A stretch of 64,000 nt of DNA, taken from the NCBI GenBank assembly GCA_035048495.1, contig CM068549.1, positions 16,091,103-16,155,102 of the forward strand, read 5' to 3'. Each line of letters starts with the position of its first letter. Position 1 is the first letter of the stretch. Source of the stretch: Euptelea pleiosperma. Its lineage: Eukaryota; Streptophyta; Magnoliopsida; Ranunculales; Eupteleaceae. This document shows, in pieces, positions 34,499 to 46,599 of this stretch. Position numbers and translations under genes: made by a program. The notes under the pieces were generated by a model. That model saw only the letters and a program-made list of their open reading frames with translations, made no database searches and had not been told where the DNA came from.

Positions 34499-34614
34499 CC
34501 CAATGATCGCATGCCACATATACCCATATTACCTTTAAAATTTTTTTTTTTAAAATCAAATCCTAAACCCTAGGTAGACGTGGCGCACGATCATTGGGCG
34601 CATGATCGTGGCTT
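34490..34614. repeat. Hairpin element, ccaatgatcgc type (copy 1)
   Basis: Left arm cacccaatgatcgcatgcca. Right arm cacgatcattgggcgcatga then tcgtggcttcaaaaa. A second copy lies upstream of the chorismate mutase gene (50863-50978). Confidence 0.6.
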
Positions 34615-34743
34615 CAAAAATTCTCTATTAAGACTGGGTTTTCTTACCACATGGAATGATGATGTGGCAAAAGCCAATATATATGGATTGGTATGTGGAC
34701 AACACTTATCAACATCGCACCGACACCCTATTTTCTATCACTA

Positions 34744-34916
34744 CTAATGGGTGGCCCTTGCCTATGGCACTCCCCGACAAAGCATTTGCCAAAATCGGGT
34801 GTGAGTTGCTGAGATCCACTGTCTATTTGGGGGGATAAGATCTTGGCCCCTTTTTTGTTGAAGCTTATAAAAGGGGGTATAAGTGGGGAGAAAACCACTG
34901 TCACTTGTTATATAGA
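34744..34916 (-). mobile_element. Mini-Helitron (copy 3 of 3)
   Basis: On the minus strand it begins TCTATATAACAAG after an A and ends gggccacccattag before T. Compared with copy 2 the terminal CTAG has become TTAG. The body aligns with copy 1 (gacaaagcatttgccaaaat, ggggataagatcttggcc). Confidence 0.72.
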
Positions 34917-37900
34917 TTACTCTTTTCCCTTGTAAATGATAGTCCTTAAAAATTTTCAATCAAAAAAACAAATGTTGGAGACCAATTGCACTAAACACAT
35001 GTATAAGAAAATTAAAACGAATAGCATGATGAATTAATGCGGAAGATCAAGCTCTCTAGATCGTTCTCATACACAACAAACATGCTCAAAAAATCAAACA
35101 ACTACTTACCTGAACCCATGAAGAAGAACCAACGATTTGATGAAGTGAGATCACAAATCTGTAAACACATCCGATCGTCGGAGTTGTTGAAGAATGGAGA
35201 GAGGAGTAGAGGACGTCTTCACCTTTTCTAAAACCCTAGATCACAATGGGGCTCTTCCTAGGGCTGAAAAGTGTGGGACGTTCCTCTCATAAAATAACAT
35301 ATATATGAATCTCTATTCCCCCCATATAGGGACTGCACTTTTAGTAGTATTATCTACAACCTTTACATTTCTGAACACACTGAACTTGCACAACACTACC
35401 ACTTTCCAATTTTGGTGTTTGGTTGCTTGTCTTGTACCCAAGTCAAGTTAATTCAACCCCAAGTTTTATTCACCGTGGATTAAGTGTGGGCCATACAAAA
35501 AAATTACAACGTGCAGATGGGTAGAGGTAGTCCAACAGATAGACCCCTTTCCCACCTCAACTGCCACGTATGAAAACCTTCTTGACTCTTGACAAGGATT
35601 GAAGTATATTGTGTACCTCAAATAATACTACTCTATTTGTAATGTTGGTTTTAAAAAAGAGGGCAGCCTATGTTTGATCCATAAGAAATTTTCTAATGCA
35701 AAATAGGAGGCACTTGGCGGCTGAGTTGACAGGCATAAATTTTGCCACCTTAGTGAAACTAAGTTTTTCTAGTCGTTGGACAGAAACCCTTAGATCAACA
35801 CAATTTTTAATGATCCTGTTCATTCACATCTTAAAATCTGCAAAATACAAACTTAAGCATAGTGGATAGTGTCGGATGTCAATCTGCACTCGGGATTAGC
35901 CGGGTTAACGCTAATGAGAACATTGAATAACGAAAACTTGCCAGAAATGATGGGATGAAAGTGGTGATAATGTCAAAATTAAAACATTCATTCATTTTTT
36001 TTTCTTCAGAGATTCTTAAGCTTATTAACTAATCAAAATAAATCGAGAGAATGAAACGCCATAAATGAGAGAGAATACTCTAAGCAACTAATTAGAGAGT
36101 GGACAAACATGAAACCAATGAACAAAAAAATTAATAAACTATTGACTTTTATTGAATAAAAAATTCTTACAATGATTGAAATCTTGAACTAATTAAACAA
36201 GCTACCCATTTAACAAAAAAATATAATAAAAGATAGTCTAGAAAACAAGATAAAACTAGAGAGAGAAAAATGATGAGAGAGAGAGAGAGAGAAACAAGAG
36301 GAGAGAGATCATGTCCTTACCAAGATGGATTGGCCCAGAGTTGATGAGATTGGCCAAGTGATGGGGAGTGGGTAGCATTTCCTGCCTCGGAGATGAGGGT
36401 TTGCAAACGGTATCGAGGAAGAGACAAGAGGTCGTGGAGAAGTCAAGTTGCCGTGGCGGAGAACAACCGGTGAAGATGTTGGCCAGCCGAAAAGTGCAGG
36501 TGGTGATTCAAACGGTATTGCAAGCTATTTTGCAAATGATTTTGCAAGCTGCCCAGATCATGGAGAGGTACACAGATTTGGATAGCATCCACGATTCAAA
36601 GAAAATCGTGAGAAGAAGGGTTGCAAGCCCGTGTTTGCAAGCGATAACAAAGAAGATGGTAGGCCGTGATGTACCCACGGCTAAAGGGACTGTGAAGAGG
36701 GATAAAACTGGATGAGGAACAGGTGCAGCAACTAAAAGTTGCAGGTGGTGATTCGGTGGAGGGCACCAATGAAGAGACACCAGTCATCCTCTCTATCTTG
36801 TTCTTTTCTTTTCTTTTTGGTCGGAGTTGGAGGCTGTTCTTGGAAGGATCTAAGTTGCTGCCCAAGGGAGAGGTAGCAACGAGATGAAAATCGTGGGAGA
36901 GGGTAGAAACTGTGGTACAAGGATGCAAGAATGTTCTTGATTGTTTTTGGTGTTGCAGGTTGCACACCAGCAACTCTAATGAAAAGGGGAGAGCACAAGG
37001 ATGGGTAGCAACGTAAGAGAGGATGAGAGAATGAGTTGGTTGCTAGTCTTGTTGCAGGCAGCAACAGTGGAAGAGAATGAATGGCTGGAGGCGTCACCTG
37101 CTATGAAGGTAGAGGTGGACATCCAAGAAAGGTACAACATCAAGGTGGAGGCATTTCCTTTACACCACTGTTTTTTTTTTAAGGGAATGGGAACAACTAG
37201 CATTTCAGAAGAAGAGATGGGGGCGTGAATGGGTTGGTAGTGAGGATGGCTTGGTGAGAGTTGGAGAGGGATTAGAATAGAAAGAGAGGGAAAAAGTCTT
37301 CCCCTCCTTTACTTTTTTTTTTATAGGGTTTCCTTCTCTTTAGGGTTTGGGGGTGTGCATGCGTGTGGGAGAGAGAGGGTGTGGACCCCATCTTCAATTA
37401 CAATTTTAGCAACTCCTTTGCTCCTCTTGGGCAACCATTGGATATTTCTTTTTATCCACTTTGCATATCTCTTTCTCTTGTTTCTTTCTAGCTAAGCACT
37501 TGGGTCCCACCAAATCTTCATGCCTAATGACTCATATTGTAAGTCCTATGATGATTCAAAATCGAGCCATCATGTTTGGTCCGTCGCCCGGTACTCGTGT
37601 TATATAATGGATCAATATGCATGTTGGCCCATTTTTGCAAATCACACCCATCCATTAACTAGAGATCAACCCTCATTCTTAGTAATCGGACCTTTGATTT
37701 CTTAACCAAATGGTCCACTTCCTTGATAGCACCGTGTTCTTCATTTGTACAAACACCCAGCCATGTGAAAATCATTGTGGGCCTTTAGAAATCATTACCC
37801 ATCATCTTGAATCACTATATACATATCGTCGATCATATTTGCCTTAACTTCTTCATGCTCTGGCTAACTGTAGACTTGGTCAACATTTGACCCATGGTCC

Positions 37901-38396
37901 ACTGACTTGACCGATGCTTCCCAGATATTGGAAAATTTCCTAATTGGATCCCTAGAACTTATGTGCAACATCAACTCGACTATCTGTACGTTGACCCCTT
38001 TATGTCATATTTATCTTTGTTAACGGGTCAGTGGGCCTTAGTTCCCTGCTGGCTCTGGCTTGGCCTGCTTGGCCCATATCCTCTTGTTCCCTGCTGGCTC
38101 TTTAGGTTTAGATATTATGCTTCTGTGGTTGATCGTCGCGAGAATTGTCCACTCGGGTTCCTGCAATGATGAAAAGTGTGTTATGAGACTCAATCAAAAC
38201 GACTTTATATGTACGTCAAATAAATGCGTATAAATGCATGCGAATACACCATTTTGACTATAAAAGTGTGTTCTACGCAATGGAAGAAACTCTTACGTAG
38301 AAATATTGATAAAAATGACAGTTTTACGTAGGAGAGTGCGATAACGCTAAAATGATAATTGTTTAAAATAAACACTTTTGAGCGAATATCAGCATA
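34917..38396. other. Noncoding region without recognised gene
   Basis: Open frames here (for example 36368-36715 plus and 36596-37097 minus) overlap one another on opposite strands in purine-rich sequence and match nothing I know. Visible structure: an AG microsatellite at about 36275-36293 and a gttccctgctggctct direct repeat at 38040 and 38091. A possible old LTR or leader region lies at 35040-35340 (ctaaaaccctagatcac, taacatatatatgaatctc). Class unresolved. Confidence 0.35.
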
Positions 38397-38406
38397 CCCC
38401 ATCACC

Positions 38407-38784
38407 GAGTAAAACTTGCCTGACCACGGCGGTCAAGGAAGCCCTGCCACCTATAATATGGTACAATCTTAAAGGACGCTGACCGTATGGATGTTTGGCC
38501 AATACAAACCAAAAATCAACTTGATTAGTGATTTCAAACATTTGGATCTTTCTACCCAAATAATGGTAAATAATTTTCAAATTCATATAGTTAAAATCAA
38601 CCCATGAAAATGACTTTAATTAACGCTTAGAAATCACTGATCAGGTTGATTTTGGATTTATAAGTCCAAATAAGGATTGGTCAAACATCTATATGGTCAG
38701 TGTCCTCTAATAAATTGCCACGTGGCTTATATTGTGGATGGTCAGGTAGCTATCTGACCAGCAATGGTCAGGTAAGATTTACTC
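38407..38784. mobile_element. Foldback transposon, GAGTAAAACTT group, 10-bp TSD
   Basis: Left end gagtaaaacttgcctgacca, right end gtcaggtaagatttactc. A core-family palindrome forms the interior (taatatggtacaatctt ... gccacgtggcttatattgtg). Exact 10-bp direct repeats ccccatcacc flank it (38397-38406, 38785-38794). TSD length points to the Mutator-like superfamily. Confidence 0.85.
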
Positions 38785-38818
38785 CCCCATCACCAGGCAA
38801 AAAGAGGCATATTTCTTT

Positions 38819-39601
38819 GGGACGGGATATTGGCACCTGCGTTTTGCTCAAAAAATCGACTTAACAAAAAAATGTCATCTTTTTTCACTCATAACCCTGA
38901 CCCAAAAAACAAAACCCTAAAAAAAAATGAAAGAGAAGGAGGAGGAGGCCGCCGGCCGTTGCCACCGTAGGTATGCCCCCCTCTCTCTCTTGCTCTCCCC
39001 TCTTTCTCTCTCTCTCTCTCTCTTCCAAAAAATAAAACCCTAAAAAAATAAGAAGGAGGAGGAGGATGCCGGCCGTCGCCACCACAGGTACGCCCCCCCT
39101 CTCTCTCTCTCTCTCGCACGATTTTGGGCTGCCTCGGCAGCCCCCAAGGCCGAGTGTGGAATGCCACACTCGGCAACCCTCCACACTCAGCCTTGGAGGC
39201 TGCCGAGGCAACCCAGAATTGCGAGAGAGAGAGAGAGAGATGTTGCGGCGGTGGTGGTGGCAGCGTCAGCCTCCTCCTCCTCCTCTTCTTCTTCTTCTTC
39301 TTGTTCTTCTTCTTCTTCTTCTCCTCTCTATTGCGGCGGTGGTGGTGGTGGCGGTAGCGTCGTCCTCGTCCTCGTCATCTTCTTCTTCTTCTTCTTCTTC
39401 TCCTCCTTGCTGTGGCGGTGGTGGCGTCATCGTCATCGTCCTCCTCCTCCTCCTGTGCCTGCAATTTTTTATTTTTTATCTTTTGTTTTGGTTGGGGTGT
39501 CAAGAGTGATTTGGGTGTAAAGAGCTAAGGGGGATTTTTATATGGGTTTGGTGAGCAAGTGGGTTTTCTGAGCGAAAACGCAGGTGCCACTATCTCGTCT
39601 C
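38819..39601. mobile_element. Non-autonomous Mutator-like element, 783 bp
   Basis: The terminal inverted repeats align for over 30 bp: left gggacgggatattggcacc then tgcgttttgctca, right (inverted) gagacgagatagtggcacc then tgcgttttcgctca. A perfect 9-bp duplication tatttcttt lies at 38810-38818 and 39602-39610. The interior is unusual: two copies of aaccctaaaaaaa..gaaggaggaggagg, CT microsatellites, a strong hairpin (about 39125-39222, gggctgcctcggcagcc ... ggctgccgaggcaaccc) and TTC/TCC runs. Reading frames here encode only Ser/Arg-rich low complexity and are not counted as genes. Confidence 0.88.
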
Positions 39602-39610
39602 TATTTCTTT

Positions 39611-40221
39611 TGACTTTTATTATTTTATACAGTAAAATAAAATTTTACTTTAATTTGTAAAATTTACACCTCATAAATTGGGTTTCACAGACGGGCCGTG
39701 GGCCAGAAACCCAATTGTGTAAGCCAGAAATAGATGGGCCAGTAAGTAAGCCATCAAAAATGTAAAAACCGAACCAGAAACAAGGGTTGGACTCCAAGGA
39801 TCTCATTTTTGACCCCGACTTTGGCGTACCCACAGAGAAGATGAATCAATGGATGATTTTTGATGAGGATGATCTCTATGATGAGGAGACGATCCTCACA
39901 AAAATTCAAATCATTGTGATATTCATAGACTGGTTTAGAAGTTGAAGAATTATGAACCATATAGATTTTTACCGTGATACTTGAAAACCACATTTGACGG
40001 GGTTAGAAATTTCAGAATGGGCTGATTTTTTGTAGGGGTGATCAATATGGTGAGGAGATCATCCTCACCAAAAATCAGCCATTGATTCATCTTCTATGTG
40101 GGTACGCCAAAGTGGGGGTAAAAACAGAAACAAAACACCAAATCATCCTCTCATGTCCTGGATTGGACCCTCGTCCGCCTCCAAAGGGAGCAATCAGCCA
40201 AGGAGGGGGAGAGCCATACCA
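39611..40221. other. Noncoding; small inverted repeat
   Basis: tgatgaggatgatctct and gtggtgaggagatcatcctc-like blocks near 39850 and 40040, with gaatcaatggatgatttttg opposed to aaaaatcagccattgattca, suggest another foldback at about 39815-40125 (ends ccccgactttggcgtacccac / gtgggtacgccaaagtgggg). No gene. Confidence 0.45.
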
Positions 40222-40646
40222 AGATAAAACGGAGGGAAAGGACCTGTCATTGAGGCCAATGACAGGGCACAATATGAGCCATGTGGCACACTCTTAGAGG
40301 ACTGACCATATGTTTGTTTGGCCAATTCCTATGTGGACTTACAAACCAAAAATCAGTCCGATTAGTGATTTCTAAACGTTGGATTGGAATTATTTTCATT
40401 GGTTGATTTCAACAGTGGGAGTTTGAGCATTATTGACCATTATTTGAGGCACAAAGATCCAAAGGTTTGAAATCACTAATCAAGCTGATTTTTGGTTTAT
40501 AGGTCCACCTAGGGATTGGAAAAACATCCATACAGTCAGAGTTCTCTAAGAGTGTGGCACGTGGCTCATATTCACTCTTTCAGTGGCTCATATTCACTCT
40601 TTCATCGGCCTGGATGACAAGGCTCTGTCATCAAAGTTTTACTCCA
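40222..40646. repeat. Foldback element, GAGTAAAACTT group with core interior
   Basis: Left gacctgtcattgaggcc and aatgacagggcacaatatga. Right ttcatcggcctggatgac, aaggctctgtcatcaaagt and ttttactcc. A core-family palindrome lies between. Part of the right side is locally doubled (tggctcatattcactctttc twice). TSD not seen. Confidence 0.6.
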
Positions 40647-40692
40647 AATTTATCAATAGAGGGTTGCCCCCACTGATTAGATGATTCAGATT

Positions 40693-41097
40693 GAGAAAAC
40701 CTTCCCTCACACTTGCTTGTGAGCAAAGCCGATCACGCATCACAATATGAGCCACAGGGCACACTCTTAGAGGACGATGACCGTATGGATGTTTGACTAG
40801 TCCCTCCGTGGACATGTAAACCAAAAATTAGCTTGATTAGTAATTTATAGGCGTTGGATTGGAGTCATTTGCATGGGTTGCTTTTAACCGTAGAATTAAG
40901 AGCATTATTGACCATTAGTTGGGGTACTAGATCCAAAGGTCTGACATAACTAATCAGGCTGATTTTTGGTTTTCAGGTCCAACGAGAGACTGGCCAAACA
41001 TCCATACGGTTATCGTCCTCTACGAGTGTGCCACGTGGCTCATATTGTGGTGTGTGATCGGCTTTGCTCACACACAGGTGTGAGCGAAGGTTTACTC
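40693..41097. mobile_element. Foldback transposon, GAGTAAAACTT group, 9-bp TSD and known empty site
   Basis: Ends gagaaaaccttccctcaca and tgtgagcgaaggtttactc. Next inward are gtgagcaaagccgatcacg and its inverse tgtgatcggctttgctcac. A core palindrome occupies the centre. The 9-bp duplication attcagatt lies at 40684-40692 and 41098-41106. The first PUP block has the same flank, ttagatgattcagatt, once (14001-14016) without the element. Confidence 0.88.
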
Positions 41098-41284
41098 ATT
41101 CAGATTGGGGGAAAAATGACCGCATTTACCGATGAGCATCCTTCCAGTCGAGAGTCGGGAGTCGGAGTCGGGAGTCGGGACAGGCAAAACCACGGATGCA
41201 TGGTTTGAGTGTTATCGTTTTCGAGTTGCGGAAAGAGAAGAAAAGGAGCTGTTCTAGGTTGTCTCTCTCCAAGGGGTTTGTTTC

Positions 41285-44200
41285 ATGGACATCGATCCCT
41301 CACATAAACAAGGTTCGTTGTTTCACTCCATCACTGTTCTTTGAATTTATGCAATTTTGATGACCGTTTGAAGATTACCCACTTTTTATTTTTGTAATTT
41401 CTGCTCCCAATTTCCAATTTTCTTATTGGGTTTCAGTAAAAAAACAGATTAATTACTGGTTTTAGTTGGTGGGTTGTTTGATTTGTGTTGTTTGGTTGAT
41501 TAGAAGTGAAGAAAATTTGAAAAAGTTCATCCATTTCTAATTGAAAATTTGGGAATAGAATTTGTGTTTGATGCTTGTAATGTTATTGGAACCATTGGGA
41601 ATTCTGTGATTGAAAGGAATGAGGATTCTGTGTTGACACAACAGACTTCATTCCCTGCAAAGACAAGGTTTTCACTTGTGCATCTAAGTTTGCAGGACCA
41701 AAGGGTCCACCACCTGCTTTCGCGTGGCAAGTTTTTGTCCCAATTGTTCCCTGCCACATGGTAAAAAGATGAAAGTTTTTTTTTTTTCACTTTTTTTCTA
41801 TATAGAAGTTCAAGGCTTGTCATTCATAGCAAAAAATAGGAAGGTTTCTTTCACTTTTCTCTATATGAAAATTCAAGGGCTGTTATATGTACAGTCTGCA
41901 TCTGCCACTTCAGCTGTTCATGTGGAAAGAAAACCCCCGTCTTAACAGGGTTTGAACTCTGCAGAGACAACCTTGCAAATCTTTTTGCTTAAAGTTGATT
42001 GTTTTTTCTTCTTTCAGAAGTTTAAATTTCAACTGTATAGTTTAATGGGATGGTACGATTGGTGATTTTGTATGAATTTTGGCTTTGAGATATAGAACCT
42101 AAAACCAAGGGTTTAAATGGTCCAATATAGCGGGTATAACAGTCCCTTAATGTTACCGTTGTAACGGGTCACTTCTGAGCAATTTTTTTTTTTTTTTAAA
42201 AACCTCGATAATGGTAAAAAAAATTGGTTTTTTTCTTCTTCAAAATAACGCTTTTATAACGGATATCCTTTTTTCGGTCTTGGGCGTTAGAACAGGAGAA
42301 AACATAACAGGGTTGGGGTGTTACCGTTATAACGGCTGTTATTTTCATTATAACAGCCATTTTTTAAACCATGGCTAAAACAAATAGTAGAGACTTTGGT
42401 GCTTCTTATATGTATCTGGAAAGAGCTTGTATAGACCAGCTAAATTTAGGAGGTATTAAAGACTTAAATTATGAATAAAAGAAGAAACCAGTTCCTTTTT
42501 CTATCAAAGCTACCCATTTGCTTGAGATTCTTTGTATTTTCATTTATATTTTGTTTTATTGTAACATAAATCATGCAAATGGTTTTGGTCTTTGTTGGAG
42601 CCTTTTGATCCTGTAATGCTATTCTCGTGATTCAGATTGATTACAGTGGGAAAAATCCATGGCTGATCTTCTTCCTTCCCAAGCGATGATTGCTTGGGTC
42701 ACGCTTACACCCCATCTTGTGTTTATGTTGTTCATTTTGCTTTCTCAATCCTTCTGTCTGCCAAGAGGGAACTACATAAAATTTTCCCTGAGAAGCATAA
42801 ACAACTTGAGCAAATCTTTCTTAGCACTTATGCCGTTGGTCCATCTCAAACATTCACCAAAATTATTCTTCCACACTCGGGAGTTACAGTCTTGCTACAA
42901 TTGCCACAACCTTACAATTTGCACAGGGTTGGAGTTGCCTTCTCTATAAATATTGTAATATGGAACTTCAACGAGACAGCTCCGTAAAGGGGTTCCCTTC
43001 TATAGTGATACCGATTAAGGGCTCTGGCTTAGTCTTCTCAGGTTGAAATGGGTTCTGATCTACAGGAAATATACCAAATAATGCAGCTCGAGGGGGAGAT
43101 GTAGCCCTCACACCAAGTATTTGGCTACTTCTTTATAGCTTCTTCATTCTTGATCCATCTTTGCAAGATTTTTGTTAATCAGTTGTTGGTTAGGTATCCA
43201 GTTACCTTTTTATAGCAATGGGAACATTTCTATGATCAAGTTGCTAGTTTTATTACTCATATTTCTTTTTGTAATCAAATGATCTTTTGTTTTTTTGCTC
43301 ATTTAATTTATATGGATGAATGCTTAATGTTCTAAACATTTTGGATTTCTAGAGGATTTGTTATTTTGGAGTTCTTATGTTGGCCTTTTCCCCCAGTAAT
43401 CATTTGTTAGTGATTTATTGGTTTTGACTGGTATTATGGACCATCTTTGGTTCATTTTAGGGGCAACCCCAGAAGGTGAGTCATCAGAACGTCCTGCTTC
43501 TTTGTGTAGCCAGCTTTCCAAACTTGGTACCTTGACATGGGAAACATACAGAAGGAAGCCAATCTCATTGGGTTCTAATAGTTCTAAGCAGTGGAGCAAT
43601 GCTCGTGGCTTTTCCTGCGTCCAGCCTCCTATCTCGTCTCTATTATGCCGATGGGGGCAACAGCAAGTGGATCATCTCGTGGGTGGCAGCTGCAGGATGG
43701 CCTCTAACTGCTCTCGTCTTAGTTCCTATGTACTTCATTCGTAAAATCCAGCTCACCCCTCTTACCATCAAACTCACTCTTTCTTATATAGCATTGGGCT
43801 TTTTAAGTGCTGCCGATAACCTACTGTTTGCATGAGCTTATGCCTACCCCGGCATCAACTGCTTCTCTTCTGGCATCTTCCTCCCTTGTGTTTTCCGCAC
43901 TGTTTGGGTATTTTATTGTGAAAAACAAATTGAATAACTCCACTGTAAATGCCATTGTGATCATCACTGCTGCCATGGCTCTCATCGCCTTGGATTCAAA
44001 ATCAGACAGATTCAGCAGTGTCAGTAACAGACAATATACCATGGGGTTTATATGGGACATTTTGGGATCAGCTCTCAATGGACTCATCTTTGCTCTTTCC
44101 GAGCTAGTTTTTGTGAAGCTATTAGGGAGAAGATCTTTCCATGTTGTGTTGGAGCAGCAGGTTACGGTTTCTTTATTTGCGTTTGTGTTTACAACAATTG

Positions 44201-44526
44201 GGGTTGTTGTGAATAGGGACTTCCAGGGAATGAAGTCTGAAGCTAAACGTTTCAAGCATGGAGAAGCCTCATACTACATGGTTCTCATATGGGCTGCCAT
44301 TACTTTTCAGCTGGGAGTTTTGGGAGGCACAGCTGTGCTTTATTTGTCTTCAACTGTGCTGGCTGGTGTTCTTAATGCAGTAACGGTACCTCTCACGAGC
44401 ATTGCAGCTGTTGTTTTGTTTAATGACCCCATGAGTGGTTTCAAGATCCTCTCGTTGATCATTACTTTCTGGGGATTTGGGTCATACATTTTCGGTCATT
44501 CCTCTATGAGTAAAGCAACCACCTAA
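41285..44526 (+). pseudogene. Purine permease pseudogene (PUP copy 2)
   Basis: Exon 1 (41285-41312, same MDIDPSHKQ) and exon 2 (43461-44526) keep start, splice borders (donor GTTCGT) and the final stop, and differ little from PUP copy 1. Three lesions break it. A 2-nt loss at about 43567 turns KPISYWVLL into a wrong frame. A TGG-to-TGA change sits at 43833-43835 in the LFAWAY segment. A second 2-nt loss lies at about 43847 just before the PASTASLL segment. After that the frame is open to the end (helices 4-10). The two deletions do not cancel, so no full carrier can be made. It could still be transcribed and, being near-identical, give antisense or small-RNA effects on copy 1, which is inference. 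It is part of the 5-kb block 40660-45790. Confidence 0.9.
42110..42375. repeat. ccgttataacgg foldback in PUP copy 2 intron
   Basis: Counterpart of 15560-16015 but shorter: ggtccaatatagcgggtata ... taccgttataacggctgtta ... aaaccatggc. Confidence 0.55.
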
Positions 44527-45791
44527 TGATCAGTTCAAAAGTCATTGTACGATCTCTATCATGTTTAGTGTGATATATGCAATCAATAGGGGTAGCTCAT
44601 TTTTTTCCTTTTGTTAATTTATTGCTATGCCATTCTTCTACAAGAATGCACAAGCACATGCCCACATCCATTGGAATTGTGCTTCCCATAGACACTTATA
44701 TTTTATGAATATGATACAATCAAGTTGTTCTTTATTATCATATTAGATTTGCTTTTATCTGTATTTGGTAGGAGAGAGATTAGGTTAAGTGTTGTTAGAG
44801 TTTGATTTCCAGTAGAATTGGGTTTCTTTATTTAAAGTGAGTTACTAATTAGGAAGTCTCTTAGTTTCATAGATTTAGGGTTAATTTTGAGAGTCTGTAT
44901 ATTTGACTTGTAATGAACAATTTAGAATAATGAAGAGTTTGACTTTGGCTTGGTCTAGAAGGTTCCGATCCCCTCGAAGAGATCGTTCTTTCTTCCTTTT
45001 TTCTTTTCTACTTTTTATTTTTTCTTTTCTTTATTTTGAATCAAGGCTTCTGATATCATAGGGTCATATATCATTCTGTTACCAGAGTGGTTCGATCACA
45101 AGTTTTTGGTGGTTAGTGACTTAGTTGCAAGAAACCCCTAAATAGGGTTACACTCCTGATCTAAAATTGTGCTTTTCCGCTTCTAACGTGGGAGTTCTTG
45201 TGTACGCAGCACTTGTATGGAGGTGCATGCATAAAGGTTTTGAACCCTTTTCTTATCTGAATCATAAGGACAGGACAGGACCCTACCCTATTCTCGAACC
45301 CTCTGCCGAGCTCTACCCTGCTCGCATTTCCTTTTGAAGGAGGCCAAAGAAATGTCTCCACCTGCTGTAGACTCACGGATGACAGTGAACTTGTCCTAGA
45401 TGGACTCTTGATTCACTAAACAATAAGTATGTTACAAGAAATTTTATAAACAAAGCTCAACAATTCTCTTTTGTTGTAAAGAACTTTAGAAGTTATGAAT
45501 ATGTTGTATTCTACTACAAGAACAACATTATAAACTTCAAATAGAATTTATCAATCACTAATTTATCATATTATTTGGATCAATAACAAATAATATGCAT
45601 ATTTATATATTTTAAAATAGTATATTAATCACACACACATACACATGTATATATGTACGTATTTTGTACTAGGCATTTCCCAGGTGTTCCAAACACTAAA
45701 ACTTCCTTAAAACACCGGCTTTCTCGCTCTCACTCCCATACCTACTTCCTCTTCATGCAACTAAGGCCAATGATGAAGGCGAGGTAAATAA

Positions 45792-46599
45792 ATTTAGCGA
45801 GAAGGTCGATCATCATTAAATAATCATAGCTTACGTTTTTAAATAGTTGAAGAAGATTAAAAAAACATAGATCTAAAAATTCGGGAAACATGTCTACTTC
45901 CAAAGTGTCCAGACAAAATCCATTTTATCTTAGAAGCATTTCATTATGAGGTAATCATGTCTTTCTGTTACAAGGTCTCTAAGATTTCTGTTCTTGAAGA
46001 TGGTAAGTCTGAGAAGTTGATAGAAGAGACTTTTGATGATATAAATGATAAATAAATGTGTATCATAGGGAAGATGTAAAATCTGCTACTTTGATAGACT
46101 CAAGTTCTTATGATCATATTGGCACAAGAGAATGTGCTCATCAGTCGAAACAAAGAATGTTCAAGAAAAATAAGGTGGATGGACAAAGCGTGAAATTGAC
46201 AGTGTTTTCAATCATATATTGTTGATGTGGATTTTGTTTTTATAACTTATTTCGTTGAAGTTCCTTGGCAAATTCAACATGGTGGGGTTTATTATGAAGA
46301 ACAAGTTTTCAGTGTTGCAAAAAGGAACTTTGTTGATTACAAGGATAAACAGCTGAGTTGGTCAGGCTGTGGGGGGTTGTATCCACAGACCTGGGATCGA
46401 GTCTTTGGGGTAGTTCCCAAAGACCTGAGTTTGGTCCGGTTCTTACCTTAAGGGGGAGTTAGGGGTTAGGGGGAATAATAAATGTTTACCTATCAAAAAA
46501 AAAAAGGCTAGCCACTTCCATTGTAGTCGTAGGAAACTTCAAACTTGAGAACTTCAGGGCAGGGTTGATTCCAAGGAGGGTGGAACGATGTCCACATTT
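45792..46599. other. Noncoding with a SINE-like piece at 46335-46500
   Basis: 46335-46500 has ggataaacagctgagttggt and ctgggatcgagtctttgg in the spacing of Pol III A and B boxes. It ends acctatcaaaaaaaaaaa, so a SINE is likely, although no target-site duplication was found. Upstream (45850-46230) some frames look vaguely protein-like (SYDHIGTRECAHQSKQRMFK) but stops are frequent. Confidence 0.4.

Noticed and set aside
36368..37228. Overlapping frames on both strands near an AG repeat
   Set aside because: Purine-skewed low complexity, no domain or splice logic, no match recognised.
39066..39520. Long plus-strand frames rich in Ser/Arg/Leu
   Set aside because: They are translations of TCC/TTC microsatellites inside the Mutator-like element and are open in several frames at once.
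42659..42987. Two overlapping frames of about 96 codons in the PUP copy 2 intron
   Set aside because: The copy 1 intron has deletions and stops in the same place and no family is recognised; probably intron sequence.
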